Source of the DNA: a virus
Direction: 5' to 3' (one strand)
Length of the DNA stretch: 50,207 bases
IMG/VR virus record: IMGVR_UViG_3300035666_000033
Span: 1-50,207 of that record
Position 1 is the stretch's first letter. Each line of letters begins with the position of its first letter. The notes under the pieces are model-generated. The model saw only the letters and a list, made by a program, of their open reading frames with translations, made no database searches and was not told the DNA's origin. Positions 8,261 through 15,954 of the stretch are shown one piece after another. Both the position numbers and the translations under genes were made by a program.

Positions 8261-8877
8261 GCCGCCCTCGCCATTTCCGCCAGTTGGTGCAGCTTGTCAG
8301 CCGGCAAGGTGATCGACTTGGCGTGAAGGCGACGATCAAGGAAGAGAGTCACCCGGTCGCCGCCGGCATGGAACCCAGAAAGACCGGTGACGCTGAACGG
8401 CTTGCGCGGCTTGCTGGATTTTTTCTCCGGCATGGCCTTTGCCTTAGCGGCCGCAAGCTCGCGGTCAAGCCGGGTCACTTCCTCGACTGCCTCGGAGAAT
8501 TTCCGCTCAAGGCTGGCCGCCTTGTCGATGAACTCCTGGGCAATGCCTTTCTGGCGCTGGATTTCCGCCCGCAATTCGTCGGCGCTGATTTCCGGCGCTT
8601 TGGCGGGGCCAGCCTGATTGGCGGCAACTTTCGGCTTGCGCTTGTCCTTCGCGCCGACCTCGCAGGCATCGTCGAAGTCTTTGTCGGCATGCCGCCACTG
8701 GACTTCCTTGGCGCCGCCCGTCATCCTGGATCGGTGGGTAACGGCGCCGGACTTCTCAAGCTGCTTGAGGGCAACAGAGACATTCGATGCGCTGCGCCAC
8801 TTTCCTTCGGCGGCGATTTCGGCGGCTGTCATCCAGCCGGTTGCCCTGGACAGAATTTCAATCAGTTGTTCTTGCAT
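8257..8877 (-). CDS. winged-helix protein with coiled-coil middle
   Basis: 206 residues from the ATG at 8877, overlapping the preceding gene by 16 bases. Residues 1-60 look like a winged helix (QEQLIEILSRATGWMTAAEI, then SNVSVALKQLEKSGAV), the DNA-binding form seen in phage regulators. A Lys/Ala-rich linker and a charged helix (about 95-150) follow, then a compact C-terminal block (VTLFLDRRLHAKSITLPAD). It may be a DNA-binding regulator or replication accessory. The target is unknown. Confidence 0.78.
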   Translation of the reverse strand: MQEQLIEILSRATGWMTAAEIAAEGKWRSASNVSVALKQLEKSGAVTHRSRMTGGAKEVQWRHADKDFDDACEVGAKDKRKPKVAANQAGPAKAPEISADELRAEIQRQKGIAQEFIDKAASLERKFSEAVEEVTRLDRELAAAKAKAMPEKKSSKPRKPFSVTGLSGFHAGGDRVTLFLDRRLHAKSITLPADKLHQLAEMARAA

Positions 8878-9194
8878 GGTGAAATCTCGCAGACTCGGCG
8901 CCCCCAGACTTGCGTCTCGGCGCCGGTTTTGGTGTTGTGGAAGGTGTCGATCTTTCGCCATCCTGCCCGCTCAAGAACGGCTTGCTGCTTGGCGTTCGCG
9001 CCGTCACAGGTGCAGATGGCGTAGTCGTACAGGTCGCGCTTCAGTTGCGCCTCCTGTGTCGCTTTCAGCATGTGCCCGAGACCTTGGCCGCGCATCCCTT
9101 CGCTCACGAAAAGACCGTGGCAGATGGCGATTTGCGGCTGGCTCGGCACGGGCTCGATGTGGAAGGCGCCGTATGGCGTGGCGTGGCGCGTCAT
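8862..9194 (-). CDS. small GNAT-like acetyltransferase
   Basis: 110 residues from the ATG at 9194 (ATGA overlap with the ASCH gene). GLFVSEGMRGQGLGHMLK matches GNAT motif A, with the R/Q-X-X-G-X-G/A acetyl-CoA loop as RGQGLG. QQAVLERAGWRKIDTF matches the motif B end. The protein is shorter than typical GNATs, about 110 rather than 150 residues, and lacks much of the N-terminal strand region. It may be a minimal phage acetyltransferase that modifies a host or phage protein. The substrate is unknown. Confidence 0.72.
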   Translation of the reverse strand: MTRHATPYGAFHIEPVPSQPQIAICHGLFVSEGMRGQGLGHMLKATQEAQLKRDLYDYAICTCDGANAKQQAVLERAGWRKIDTFHNTKTGAETQVWGRRVCEISPCKNN

Positions 9195-9580
9195 GTCGGC
9201 CTCCCGGCGATTTCGTCTGGAACATCGAAGAAACCTAGTTGGCCTTTCCACGGCATGAACGGAAGCGGTTGCGGGTCTCGCAGCACAAAGCCATGCTTGC
9301 CGAAGAACCAAGGCGATTCGGACTCGGCTACGCAATCAACTATTTCGACAGACCCGATGATGCCGCCGCGCTGAAGCGCTTCGAACGTCGGAAACAAGAT
9401 CGCATGATTCGCGGCCATTGCCGTGTCGTAGGCGTCTTCGTACTCACCCTTGGTCATGCCCTTGGATGCGTGAATCAGGACGCGGCCACGAAAGCGCGTT
9501 GCCCAGTCTCGGTTTTCGATGTCCTTTCCGCCATGCAGGATCAGCCACGCCCAGGGCTGGCGAATGGATAGCGCCTTCAT
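9191..9580 (-). CDS. ASCH domain protein
   Basis: 129 residues. The N-terminus ALSIRQPWAWLILHGGKDIE with ENRDW, FRGRVLIHASKG and the later GIIGSVEIVDCV is the ASCH beta-barrel signature. ASCH domains bind RNA or act on modified nucleosides; some bacterial members hydrolyse N4-acetylcytidine. Here the partner is unknown. The gene is coupled by ATGA overlaps to the genes on both sides and belongs to the early block. Confidence 0.88.
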   Translation of the reverse strand: MKALSIRQPWAWLILHGGKDIENRDWATRFRGRVLIHASKGMTKGEYEDAYDTAMAANHAILFPTFEALQRGGIIGSVEIVDCVAESESPWFFGKHGFVLRDPQPLPFMPWKGQLGFFDVPDEIAGRPT

Positions 9581-10275
9581 GCGGAAACCTCGGCGCCCAT
9601 GTCGTCGTGCGGGAAGTTGGCCGTTGCCGGAACTGCGGTTGGCGCTGAGGCTTGCGCTCTGGCGATGGCTTCACCTGAGAGCTTGCTGATTCCCTTCAGG
9701 TACTCAGTTGCGGCAATCAGCAGTTCTTTTACCGCCTCTGGATCATTGGCGGCATCGCAATACTCAATCGGGCCGCCGATATTGAATCCGGCATCGCCTG
9801 TCATCTTGCTAATGGCCTGCATTGCCCTCAGCAGCATTTCGCTCCGCTGAACGAATGGCGCCGCATCGTCCTTGTGCCCACTTCCTCCGCACGCCGGGCA
9901 TGAATTTGCTTCATGCTCTGCCCAACGATCCTCGGTTTTGCCGTCGTTGATGAAGACGATGGCGCCATGATGCTCGGCATAGGACTTGCCGGCGGCCAGT
10001 GCTTTTTGAACCGCCTCGCGCAACTCGGGGCTGAACGTCGGAAATAGACCAGCGGCACGCATCGCCTTGGACTTTTCCGAAAGATCAGCGGCAAGCAACG
10101 GATATTCCTCGCGGCACGAATTTGCATAGGAACGAAGCGCCATGTAGGCATGCTTGTCGTGGCTCAGATCGAGCACGAAGTATTCGCAGCCGTGGTGCTT
10201 CCCGCCGTGCTGGTCGCTGCCGTCCGCGCGCTGCACGATGAATTTGCCGTACAGGCCCTTGGTCTTGTCGCCCAT
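9577..10275 (-). CDS. conserved phage protein, function unknown
   Basis: 232 residues. The N-terminal 65 residues (GKFIVQRADGSD, HHGCEYFVLDLSHDKHAYMA, LRSYANSCREEYPLLAADL) form a compact block seen in many temperate phages. The middle contains a CXXC element (NSCPACGGSGH), and the C-terminus is helical and low in complexity. It is probably a fusion of a small conserved domain with a phage-specific tail. Function is unknown. The stop overlaps the ASCH gene start. Confidence 0.8.
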   Translation of the reverse strand: MGDKTKGLYGKFIVQRADGSDQHGGKHHGCEYFVLDLSHDKHAYMALRSYANSCREEYPLLAADLSEKSKAMRAAGLFPTFSPELREAVQKALAAGKSYAEHHGAIVFINDGKTEDRWAEHEANSCPACGGSGHKDDAAPFVQRSEMLLRAMQAISKMTGDAGFNIGGPIEYCDAANDPEAVKELLIAATEYLKGISKLSGEAIARAQASAPTAVPATANFPHDDMGAEVSA

Positions 10276-10292
10276 TTCAAATTTCCTTCCTC

Positions 10293-10562
10293 TCAGCAGT
10301 TGCTGAAGACTTCATCGAAACGATCCTGGGTCGGCGGCTCCTTGTTGGCGCTGATAACCCAGAAGTCCGGCCGCTTCGGATCGACGTGTTTGTAGCCAGC
10401 CTCGCAGTCGTTGATGAATTCCTCGCCTTCCTCGTGCTGGCACTCCCCGCAGGGCGCCAGGTCGTTGATGTCGCAGGCGCACTCGCCTGGGAAGTAAAGG
10501 CCGCCGTAACCGCCGGCCTTCAGCTTCGCCTTTACCTCTTCGAGCTTGATACTCGTCTCCAT
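10293..10562 (-). CDS. small cysteine-rich phage protein
   Basis: 89 residues from the ATG at 10562, overlapping the Rad50-like stop as ATGA. After a short helix (IKLEEVKAKLKAGG) it has CACDINDLAPCGEC, a CXC...CXXC arrangement typical of small zinc-binding phage proteins, then an aromatic segment (KRPDFWVISAN). Function unknown. It is coupled to the recombination ATPase. Confidence 0.78.
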   Translation of the reverse strand: METSIKLEEVKAKLKAGGYGGLYFPGECACDINDLAPCGECQHEEGEEFINDCEAGYKHVDPKRPDFWVISANKEPPTQDRFDEVFSNC

Positions 10563-12397
10563 CAGGCAGCCTCCTTGTGCTGAACGATGGCGCCGCGCTC
10601 GATCCAGACGGGCAGGAACGTTGCCGGAACAGTCGGCAGGCTCTTGAAGGTGCCGAATACCAGCGCAGTGTCGATTTCGCCGGACGCTGCCAGTCCGTGG
10701 AGCCACTTCAGGAAGGCAAGTCGGTTGCCGGTGTCCATCACGTCGCAGCGGTCAATGGCGATGAAGCGCAGACCGGAGAGGTTTGCAATCGCCTCAGCAA
10801 TGGCTGCGTCGGCGCGCCACTTGGCGGACTCAGACTTGAGGCTGTAGAGGCGCCCATCCACGCGAATCTGCATTTCAGCATCGATGCTGACTTGATCCCA
10901 GCCAGTGGCCATCGACGTTGCGCGCAGTCGGTCGTTCAGCGGCTTGATGGCATCGGCCAGCATTTCACCGGGGATTCCATCTGGAGCCAGGGCGTCGGCG
11001 ATGTCAGACCACGCAAGGATGTCGCCATGAAGCGCGGCCGCTTGGTCGATGACTTCCTGATGCCGCTTTGCCTGCTCGGCAATGGCCTGGTATTTTTCGG
11101 CGTCGGCGCGCCAGCCGTTGCGCTTTTCGCTCAACTCACTGACCTTGGCCTGAATCGCCTCCAAGTCGATTGCCTCGACCTTCTCGCCATCCAGTTCAGC
11201 CAGCTTGGCGGCGGCGGCTTCAGCGGCTGCCAGGTCGCGCTTGCTGTTGGCAACGGCGCTTTGCAGCAAGGTCAGCGCGCGCTCATGCTCAGGCAAGCGC
11301 GCAACTGCCTCCGGGTCTGCCTGGTCGCCGCTCTTGAACGGCCAGCCATGCAGCTTTTTGTATTCAGCCAAATGAGCGGATGCGCGGCTGACTAGCCCTT
11401 CCGGCCACTCGATGTCATGGTGATTTTCAGCCACGACAAGGAATTCGTCTGCCACGGCGGCCAGGCCGCGCAACAGGTACTCGCCCGGTGCTTTCGGATT
11501 GACGCTTGCGGCGCCGGCCTTGGCGCGGGTTTCTTCAACCTTTGCCTCCCACTGCTTCAGTTCCGCCTCGTCGTGCGCCAGCTTTGACTTAAACCGGCCG
11601 ACGGTGCCAGCTTTTTCGGCAAGATGTTCGCGCTCGGTCTCGGCCTGCTGCCGGCGCTGCAATTCGGCACGGGCCGCGCCAAGTTCCTGCTGCGCTGCCG
11701 AAAGCTCGCGCTCAACCTCGCTGGCTTTTTGGCGCGCATTCTCCGCCCGTCCCGCCGCCTTGTCCGACTCAGGAGGGAGGGCGGCCGGCTGCCACTTGGC
11801 CGCCTTATCTTTGCCCCAGGTCTCGCCGCCAGTCACGGTCTTCCAGCTTGCCTTTTTCTCGCGCACCTTGGTTCGCGCCTCAGTCTCGGCTGCCGGGAAT
11901 CCGTTGCGCAGCAGCGGGGCGATTGCCTCAACCTTCTTGGTGTCGCAACCACGCGCAATGAGTCGGTCGCCGACGTTCTTGCTGTCGCATTGCAGCCCGG
12001 ACAGATCGAACAGGAAGGCGCGTCGGTCGTTCTCGGCCATGGCGGCGAATCGTCCTGCATCCATGACCAGTGGAAGCGCCTTCAACTGCAAGTCATTGAC
12101 CAGCGTACCGACCGTCGTAACCTTGCCGGCCGGCAATTCGAGCTCGGCGCTGTTGCCGTTTTCCAGGCGGACGATAACGCCGCCTGTCTTCGTGCCGTCG
12201 CGCACCAGGGCGTCCATGTCCTTCTTCAGCTTGACGCGAGTGCTTTCGCCGGTCAGCGCGAAGCGGATGGCTTCATGCAGCGACGACTTACCCTGTTCGT
12301 TGGCGCCGGCGATCAGGCAGATCGGCGTGCCGGCGAGGTTGATATTGATGTCGGTCAGCATCTGGAAGTTGCTGACGCCAATGGATTCGATTTTCAT
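10562..12397 (-). CDS. Rad50/SMC-like recombination ATPase
   Basis: 611 residues from the ATG at 12397, with AAAGGAC upstream. The Walker A motif GANEQGKSSL lies at residues 31-40 after the N-terminal strand that usually reads MKI-x(n)-NF. Coiled-coil arms (about 200-290 and 365-440) carry heavy Ala/Glu/Lys content. Near the C-terminus SESAKWRADAAIAEAIA resembles an ABC signature and LRFIAIDRCDVMD a Walker B with Asp-Arg in place of Asp-Glu. Such ATPases pair head to head and handle DNA ends, often with a nuclease. Here a PD-(D/E)XK nuclease and RecT lie just upstream in the operon. No Mre11/SbcD partner is visible. Confidence 0.88.
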   Translation of the reverse strand: MKIESIGVSNFQMLTDININLAGTPICLIAGANEQGKSSLHEAIRFALTGESTRVKLKKDMDALVRDGTKTGGVIVRLENGNSAELELPAGKVTTVGTLVNDLQLKALPLVMDAGRFAAMAENDRRAFLFDLSGLQCDSKNVGDRLIARGCDTKKVEAIAPLLRNGFPAAETEARTKVREKKASWKTVTGGETWGKDKAAKWQPAALPPESDKAAGRAENARQKASEVERELSAAQQELGAARAELQRRQQAETEREHLAEKAGTVGRFKSKLAHDEAELKQWEAKVEETRAKAGAASVNPKAPGEYLLRGLAAVADEFLVVAENHHDIEWPEGLVSRASAHLAEYKKLHGWPFKSGDQADPEAVARLPEHERALTLLQSAVANSKRDLAAAEAAAAKLAELDGEKVEAIDLEAIQAKVSELSEKRNGWRADAEKYQAIAEQAKRHQEVIDQAAALHGDILAWSDIADALAPDGIPGEMLADAIKPLNDRLRATSMATGWDQVSIDAEMQIRVDGRLYSLKSESAKWRADAAIAEAIANLSGLRFIAIDRCDVMDTGNRLAFLKWLHGLAASGEIDTALVFGTFKSLPTVPATFLPVWIERGAIVQHKEAA

Positions 12398-12413
12398 GTC
12401 CGTCCTTTCGTGG

Positions 12414-12935
12414 TCAGCCTTCGGATTCGGCTTCCGCCTCAATGGCCTTCAGGTAGCGTTCAGTGTCGTCGCCGGTCAGTAGAATGATTGCCCCGACCGG
12501 CTTTTCCCCTGCGGTCTCAAAAACCAGTTGCACCTTGCTGGCGCCGGCGAGAGACATGGAGCGGGTGATGGCCTTCAGCGGCATGCTTGCCAGCCGTTCA
12601 AGGTTCAAAAGGTCGGCAGCGGCGCCGTCCGGCTTGTCGATGATTTCGTACTCGCCGTTGATCCAGCCTTCCTGGTGCGACGCTTCGCTGTCTTCCGGCA
12701 GCGATGCAAGGGTCGCGTGATCCTTCACGTCGCTCCAGTTCATGTTGTTGGCGGCCCAGTCGTGAATTTCGTAGTCGTCGGACTGGAAGAGCGGGAGCGT
12801 GTCCTCGGCCAGCGAACGCTCGATGTCGCCGTCAAACTCCTTGTCGGCGTAATACTTGGCCCGGTTGCGGGCGATGATTTCTGTCGGAACGTCGTACTTG
12901 GCGCCGTCCGGCATGGTGATGCGAATAACTTGCAT
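12414..12935 (-). CDS. conserved phage protein next to RecT, function unknown
   Basis: 173 residues starting MQVIRITMPDGAKYDVPTEI. The N-terminal 60 residues are acidic and aromatic and resemble a small fold common in early phage proteins (ARNRAKYYADKEFDGDIERS). The C-terminal half is hydrophobic with beta character (KVQLVFETAGEKPVGAIILL). It lies between recT and the Rad50-like gene with short gaps, so a role in the recombination module is plausible. Confidence 0.78.
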   Translation of the reverse strand: MQVIRITMPDGAKYDVPTEIIARNRAKYYADKEFDGDIERSLAEDTLPLFQSDDYEIHDWAANNMNWSDVKDHATLASLPEDSEASHQEGWINGEYEIIDKPDGAAADLLNLERLASMPLKAITRSMSLAGASKVQLVFETAGEKPVGAIILLTGDDTERYLKAIEAEAESEG

Positions 12936-12980
12936 GGGGCTCTCCCTGGGGCGGCGCGGTGGCCGCCCGGTGGTTGTGAG

Positions 12981-14114
12981 TTAATCGACGTTGCCGAAGC
13001 CGCCGGACTCAGCGAGTTCGCGCGCTTGAATCTCGGCAAGCTCTTCTGCCGTCGGCTCCCAGTTGTCGCCGCTTCCTTGGATTTCGCCGGTTTCCTGATC
13101 GACGTTGGCCTGGGTGGCGCGCCGGGCCGGCTGCTGGCGGGCTTGGCGGGCCTCAACCGGTTCGGCCTGGCGCTTTCCTTTGCCAAGGTCGGCGGGCAGG
13201 TGCTCGGCCTCTTGGTGCTCAATCGCCGGCGGGCTGTAGCCGTCCTGCACCACGCCGCGCACGACATCCGGGTCAGCCATCGCCGACATGTCGATGACGT
13301 TGCGGTCGGCGTTGGAGTCGATTTCAGCAGCGGCCGACATCGCATCGCCGGGCATCAGTGGCAACTGCTTGGCGTGCTTCTTGATCGCCGACTTTGCGGC
13401 CATGTCGTCTTCCCACATGACCCAGGGCGTTTCGGCCAGCTTCTTTTCGGCCTTCTCGCGGTCTTTCTGGTTGTCGGCCTGCTCGACGTTGCGCATCAGG
13501 GCGTTGTAGGTCTCGCTCTTGCCGCGAATCTTCTCCACCTCGGAGAGCGGAAGCACGGTCGCCATTTCAATGCCGGATTCCAGCTTCGTGTAGCAGAACG
13601 AGCCGATCAGGCCGCCACGATCCTTGAGCGCCTTGCGGTACTTCAGGAACGACTCGGAGCCCAGCATGTGATCGAACAGGTCGCCGTCGTGGATCGCCTC
13701 GGCCTGGACGCTGGCGATGTGTGGGGAGCGGTGGGCTAGGGTGATAAAGCCACGATAGCCAATCTGGAACTGGCATTCGTAAATATCCACCCACTGGTTA
13801 TCGACCTTGGCGCGCTTCTTGTAGGGAATCAGAAACGCTTGCTGCTGGACGGTGTTCGGCTCAAGGCCAAGGGCAGCGGATGCCATGAAGGAGCCCAGGA
13901 CGCTTTGCGGATCGCACTGGGCAAGAAGCGGGGTTTTCTTCACGGCATTGATCGCCAGGCGCAGGAAGCGGTCAGGCGTCAGGAACTTGCCAGCCACGGC
14001 GCCGATACCCTTCTGGACGCGCGGGTCGTCCAGAAAGTCGAAGATTGTCTTAGGCCGGCGGGCGGTCTGTTGCTGCTGCCCCTGCTGGAGGTTGGAGAGG
14101 TTGGTGGTAGCCAT
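12981..14114 (-). CDS. recT: RecT-family single-strand annealing protein
   Basis: 377 residues from the ATG at 14114. Family blocks are clear: FLTPDRFLRLAINAVKKTP, ASAALGLEPNTVQQQAFLIP, CQFQIGYRGFITLAHRSP and WVMWEDDMAAKSAIKKHAKQ. A Gln-rich N-terminal segment (QQGQQQQ) and a disordered C-terminal tail flank the core. RecT anneals complementary single strands made by a partner exonuclease, probably the PD-(D/E)XK enzyme encoded immediately upstream. SSB and the RdgC-like protein from the same operon act on the same DNA. Confidence 0.96.
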   Translation of the reverse strand: MATTNLSNLQQGQQQQTARRPKTIFDFLDDPRVQKGIGAVAGKFLTPDRFLRLAINAVKKTPLLAQCDPQSVLGSFMASAALGLEPNTVQQQAFLIPYKKRAKVDNQWVDIYECQFQIGYRGFITLAHRSPHIASVQAEAIHDGDLFDHMLGSESFLKYRKALKDRGGLIGSFCYTKLESGIEMATVLPLSEVEKIRGKSETYNALMRNVEQADNQKDREKAEKKLAETPWVMWEDDMAAKSAIKKHAKQLPLMPGDAMSAAAEIDSNADRNVIDMSAMADPDVVRGVVQDGYSPPAIEHQEAEHLPADLGKGKRQAEPVEARQARQQPARRATQANVDQETGEIQGSGDNWEPTAEELAEIQARELAESGGFGNVD

Positions 14115-14128
14115 GTTGGGCCGTCCTT

Positions 14129-14935
14129 TCAGTTGTGGAATTTGCACTGCCCGAAGAGCGGGCAGTATTTCGGCGAGCAGGTCATGCTCTTCGGGTTGGG
14201 CGGGAACAGCCCGGCTTTCAGGTACATGCCAGCCATCTGCAACAGACCGGGCTGTTCCTCGGTGCCGACCAGAAGGCTCCGGGTGTGCGGAACCTCCTGG
14301 CTGCCGACGCCGCCGGTCTTGGTGGTTTGCAGACCGATGATTTCGGCCGTGCCGGTGATGGGCTTGCCAAGCGATTGCTCGGCCATCAGTTCATAGACGG
14401 CCAGTTGTGCGCCATCTGCCTTTGCATCGACCTTTCCGTCCTTCGTGCAACGGCGCTGCCCGCTCTTCAGGTCGCTGATCGCCAGCCCGCCCGGCGTGTC
14501 GCGCACTCGGTCGGTGGTTCCGGTCAGTTCGATGGCAATGCCGTTGCCAAGATCGACCGTCAGGCTTTCGCAGGCCGCCTCGACCGCGACGTACTCGCGG
14601 TGCGGCGCCAGTTCGACGCAGTATTTGCCGTGCAGGCGCAGCGCGATTTGTTCGGCGTCCTTGATGCTCGGGTCGTCGTCCGTCCAGACAACCTCGTCGT
14701 CGGGGTGGTGCAGCGTCTGCACCAGGGCGCCGGCTGCGTCGTCGGGGCTGATCGGCGCGCCATCAAGGCGGGCTTGGTCAAAGGCTGCCGTTCCGGCGTG
14801 GATGCTGGTGCCGATATGAGCGGCCGCACTCGACGGGGAGCGAATCCCGTCAAGGTTCTTCGCCTTCCAGCGCATGGGGCAGTCAAACAAGTCCGCCCAG
14901 CTACTGGCGCGGATTCGGTAGGTTTGTGGCGTCAT
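14129..14935 (-). CDS. PD-(D/E)XK exonuclease with iron-sulfur-type cysteines
   Basis: 268 residues from the ATG at 14935, overlapping the preceding stop (ATGA). The nuclease core shows His46 (TSIHAG), Asp142 (TGTTDRV), Asp155-X-Lys157 (ISDLKSGQ) and the QLAVYE motif (177-182), as in RecB/AddB/Cas4-type nucleases. One cysteine near the N-terminus (Cys19 in LFDCPMRW) plus three at the C-terminus (Cys253, Cys258, Cys264) match the four-cysteine staple that holds a 4Fe-4S cluster in AddB and Cas4. It probably resects DNA ends to give single strands for RecT, like the exonucleases paired with other phage annealing proteins. Confidence 0.9.
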   Translation of the reverse strand: MTPQTYRIRASSWADLFDCPMRWKAKNLDGIRSPSSAAAHIGTSIHAGTAAFDQARLDGAPISPDDAAGALVQTLHHPDDEVVWTDDDPSIKDAEQIALRLHGKYCVELAPHREYVAVEAACESLTVDLGNGIAIELTGTTDRVRDTPGGLAISDLKSGQRRCTKDGKVDAKADGAQLAVYELMAEQSLGKPITGTAEIIGLQTTKTGGVGSQEVPHTRSLLVGTEEQPGLLQMAGMYLKAGLFPPNPKSMTCSPKYCPLFGQCKFHN

Positions 14936-15375
14936 CAGTCGTCTCTCCAGTGGTGATAGTCTTCGTCGCAGTGGCGGCAGCCACGGCCACGGCAGCGATG
15001 GCAGGCATTTGCCGCCGCTTCGTCGATCTGGCGCTCGGCTTCCTGGCGAGCGGCGCGCTCCCAGTAGTCGAAAACCAGGGTTTTCAGCGCAAGGCCGGCG
15101 CCGGCGGTATTCCCGGCGGTCAGCAGCTTGCAAAGCGCCTCGATGCCGGTAACGTCGAATTCGCCCATCGCCTCGGACAGGTTGGCCGGGGTGTAGGGGC
15201 CATACTCGGAGCCGGCAAGCAGTTCCTGCGTACGCTCTTCAATGGCCTCGTCGCGCCCGCTGTCGTCTGGCGCTCGCGGGTCGTTTGGGTGTCCGCTGTA
15301 TGGCGGCCAAGTAGCCTCGTCTCCGGGGCCTGGCATGTTGGCGAAATTCACAACGTCACCTTCGCCAGTCGCCAT
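14935..15375 (-). CDS. small phage protein with DnaJ-like zinc knuckle
   Basis: 146 residues from the ATG at 15375. The N-terminal half is acidic and Pro-rich; a helix (EALCKLLTAGNTAGAGLALK) follows, and the C-terminus has CHRCRGRGCRHCDED, a CXXCXGXGCXXC zinc knuckle as in the DnaJ central domain. This arrangement occurs in many small early proteins of temperate phages. Function unknown. The start lies inside the 29-residue gene upstream. Confidence 0.8.
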   Translation of the reverse strand: MATGEGDVVNFANMPGPGDEATWPPYSGHPNDPRAPDDSGRDEAIEERTQELLAGSEYGPYTPANLSEAMGEFDVTGIEALCKLLTAGNTAGAGLALKTLVFDYWERAARQEAERQIDEAAANACHRCRGRGCRHCDEDYHHWRDD

Positions 15376-15437
15376 GCGTTGCGAACCGTGTGACCACGCT
15401 TTAGGTAGTAGAGAAAGTCGGCGATCAGCTTTCTCAT
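15348..15437 (-). CDS. 29-residue basic peptide
   Basis: The ATG at 15437 overlaps the preceding stop as ATGA, and the stop is at 15348. The peptide starts MRKLIADFLYYLKRG and continues with NAWRLAKVTL, a basic amphipathic helix. Both ends interlock with flanking genes, and an AGAGG-like element precedes the start, which supports translation. Short peptides of this type, with a YY...RAWRLA pattern, occur early in other temperate phage operons. No function is known. Confidence 0.65.
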   Translation of the reverse strand: MRKLIADFLYYLKRGHTVRNAWRLAKVTL

Positions 15438-15631
15438 GGCCTGGCCTCTGCGCTGACCTTGGCGATTCCGAAGCGCTCAATGGCGTCGATGACTGCATCG
15501 CAGGTGCTCGGGTAGAGGCCGCCGTAGCTGTGTTGCGCTCCGTCGGCGGTCTTCACCGTCACTTGGCACTTGATGAGTTTTACCGGCCGCTTGGCGGCGT
15601 CTGTCACGATCCTTGCTGGCAATGCGCTCAT
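15434..15631 (-). CDS. small conserved phage protein, first gene of the left early operon
   Basis: 65 residues from the ATG at 15631, preceded by a strong AAGGAGAG. The protein has beta-strand character (PVKLIKCQVTVKTADGAQHS) ending in a short helix (CDAVIDAIERFGIAKV). It is the first coding sequence after P_L, at the end of a leader of about 570 nt. No domain is recognised. Its position is where lambda-type phages often encode anti-host or antitermination functions, but nothing in the sequence shows either. Confidence 0.78.
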   Translation of the reverse strand: MSALPARIVTDAAKRPVKLIKCQVTVKTADGAQHSYGGLYPSTCDAVIDAIERFGIAKVSAEARP

Positions 15632-15664
15632 AGTTCTCTCCTTGCGGTGGATTCGATGCGTTGC

Positions 15665-15756
15665 TTTGGTGAGCGGGCTGCATCGGTGGGGTTGGGTGGG
15701 TTTGAAGCTGGATCAGGGAGTAAATCCAGCCTTTGGCGTGCAGCCCGCTCGCCAAA
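15665..15756. repeat. long-range inverted repeat with an alternative local hairpin
   Basis: TTTGGTGAGCGGGCTGCA (15665-15682) pairs with TGCAGCCCGCTCGCCAAA (15739-15756) over 18 bp with one mismatch, which is a G-U wobble in plus-strand RNA. Inside it GCTGGAT (15707-15713) pairs with ATCCAGC (15724-15730). The right arm can instead form its own perfect hairpin, TTTGGCG (15732-15738) with CGCCAAA (15750-15756). The two folds exclude each other, as in an RNA switch. The structure lies just upstream of the first left-operon ribosome-binding site. Confidence 0.75.
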
Positions 15757-15844
15757 ACGCCCTCATGGAAGGCGCGAGGGCCGTGCTCTCCGGCTGTCAT
15801 GGCGCTTTCGTCTCACCATTGCGGGGCTTACGTCTGCCCAACCG

Positions 15845-15867
15845 GCCCGGCCTACCGGGCGTTTTTT
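15845..15867 (+). terminator. intrinsic terminator on the plus strand inside the leader
   Basis: GCCCGG CCTA CCGGGC followed by GTTTTTT. No plus-strand gene lies upstream, so it would end an RNA antisense to the P_L leader. On the minus strand the hairpin is not followed by a T-tract. Confidence 0.7.
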
Positions 15868-15909
15868 CGGCATTGATGCGACAGGTGCGCGCGCCGACTT
15901 CCTGGCGTT

Positions 15910-15954
15910 GCCCGTCAAAACGGGCGCCGGCTCTGACCTCTTGTCTCAGCCGGC
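15910..15954 (-). repeat. tandem hairpin pair in the leader
   Basis: Read on the minus strand, GCCGGCT (15-base loop) AGCCGGC is followed with no spacer by GCCCGT TTTG ACGGGC. Two abutting stem-loops early in a phage leader are the layout of HK022 put antitermination sites, although the primary sequence here is not compared. Confidence 0.6.

Noticed and set aside
15477-15800. 107-codon minus frame across the leader and first early gene
   Set aside because: It overlaps a real gene in another frame and consists largely of the inverted-repeat leader, so RNA structure is the better explanation.
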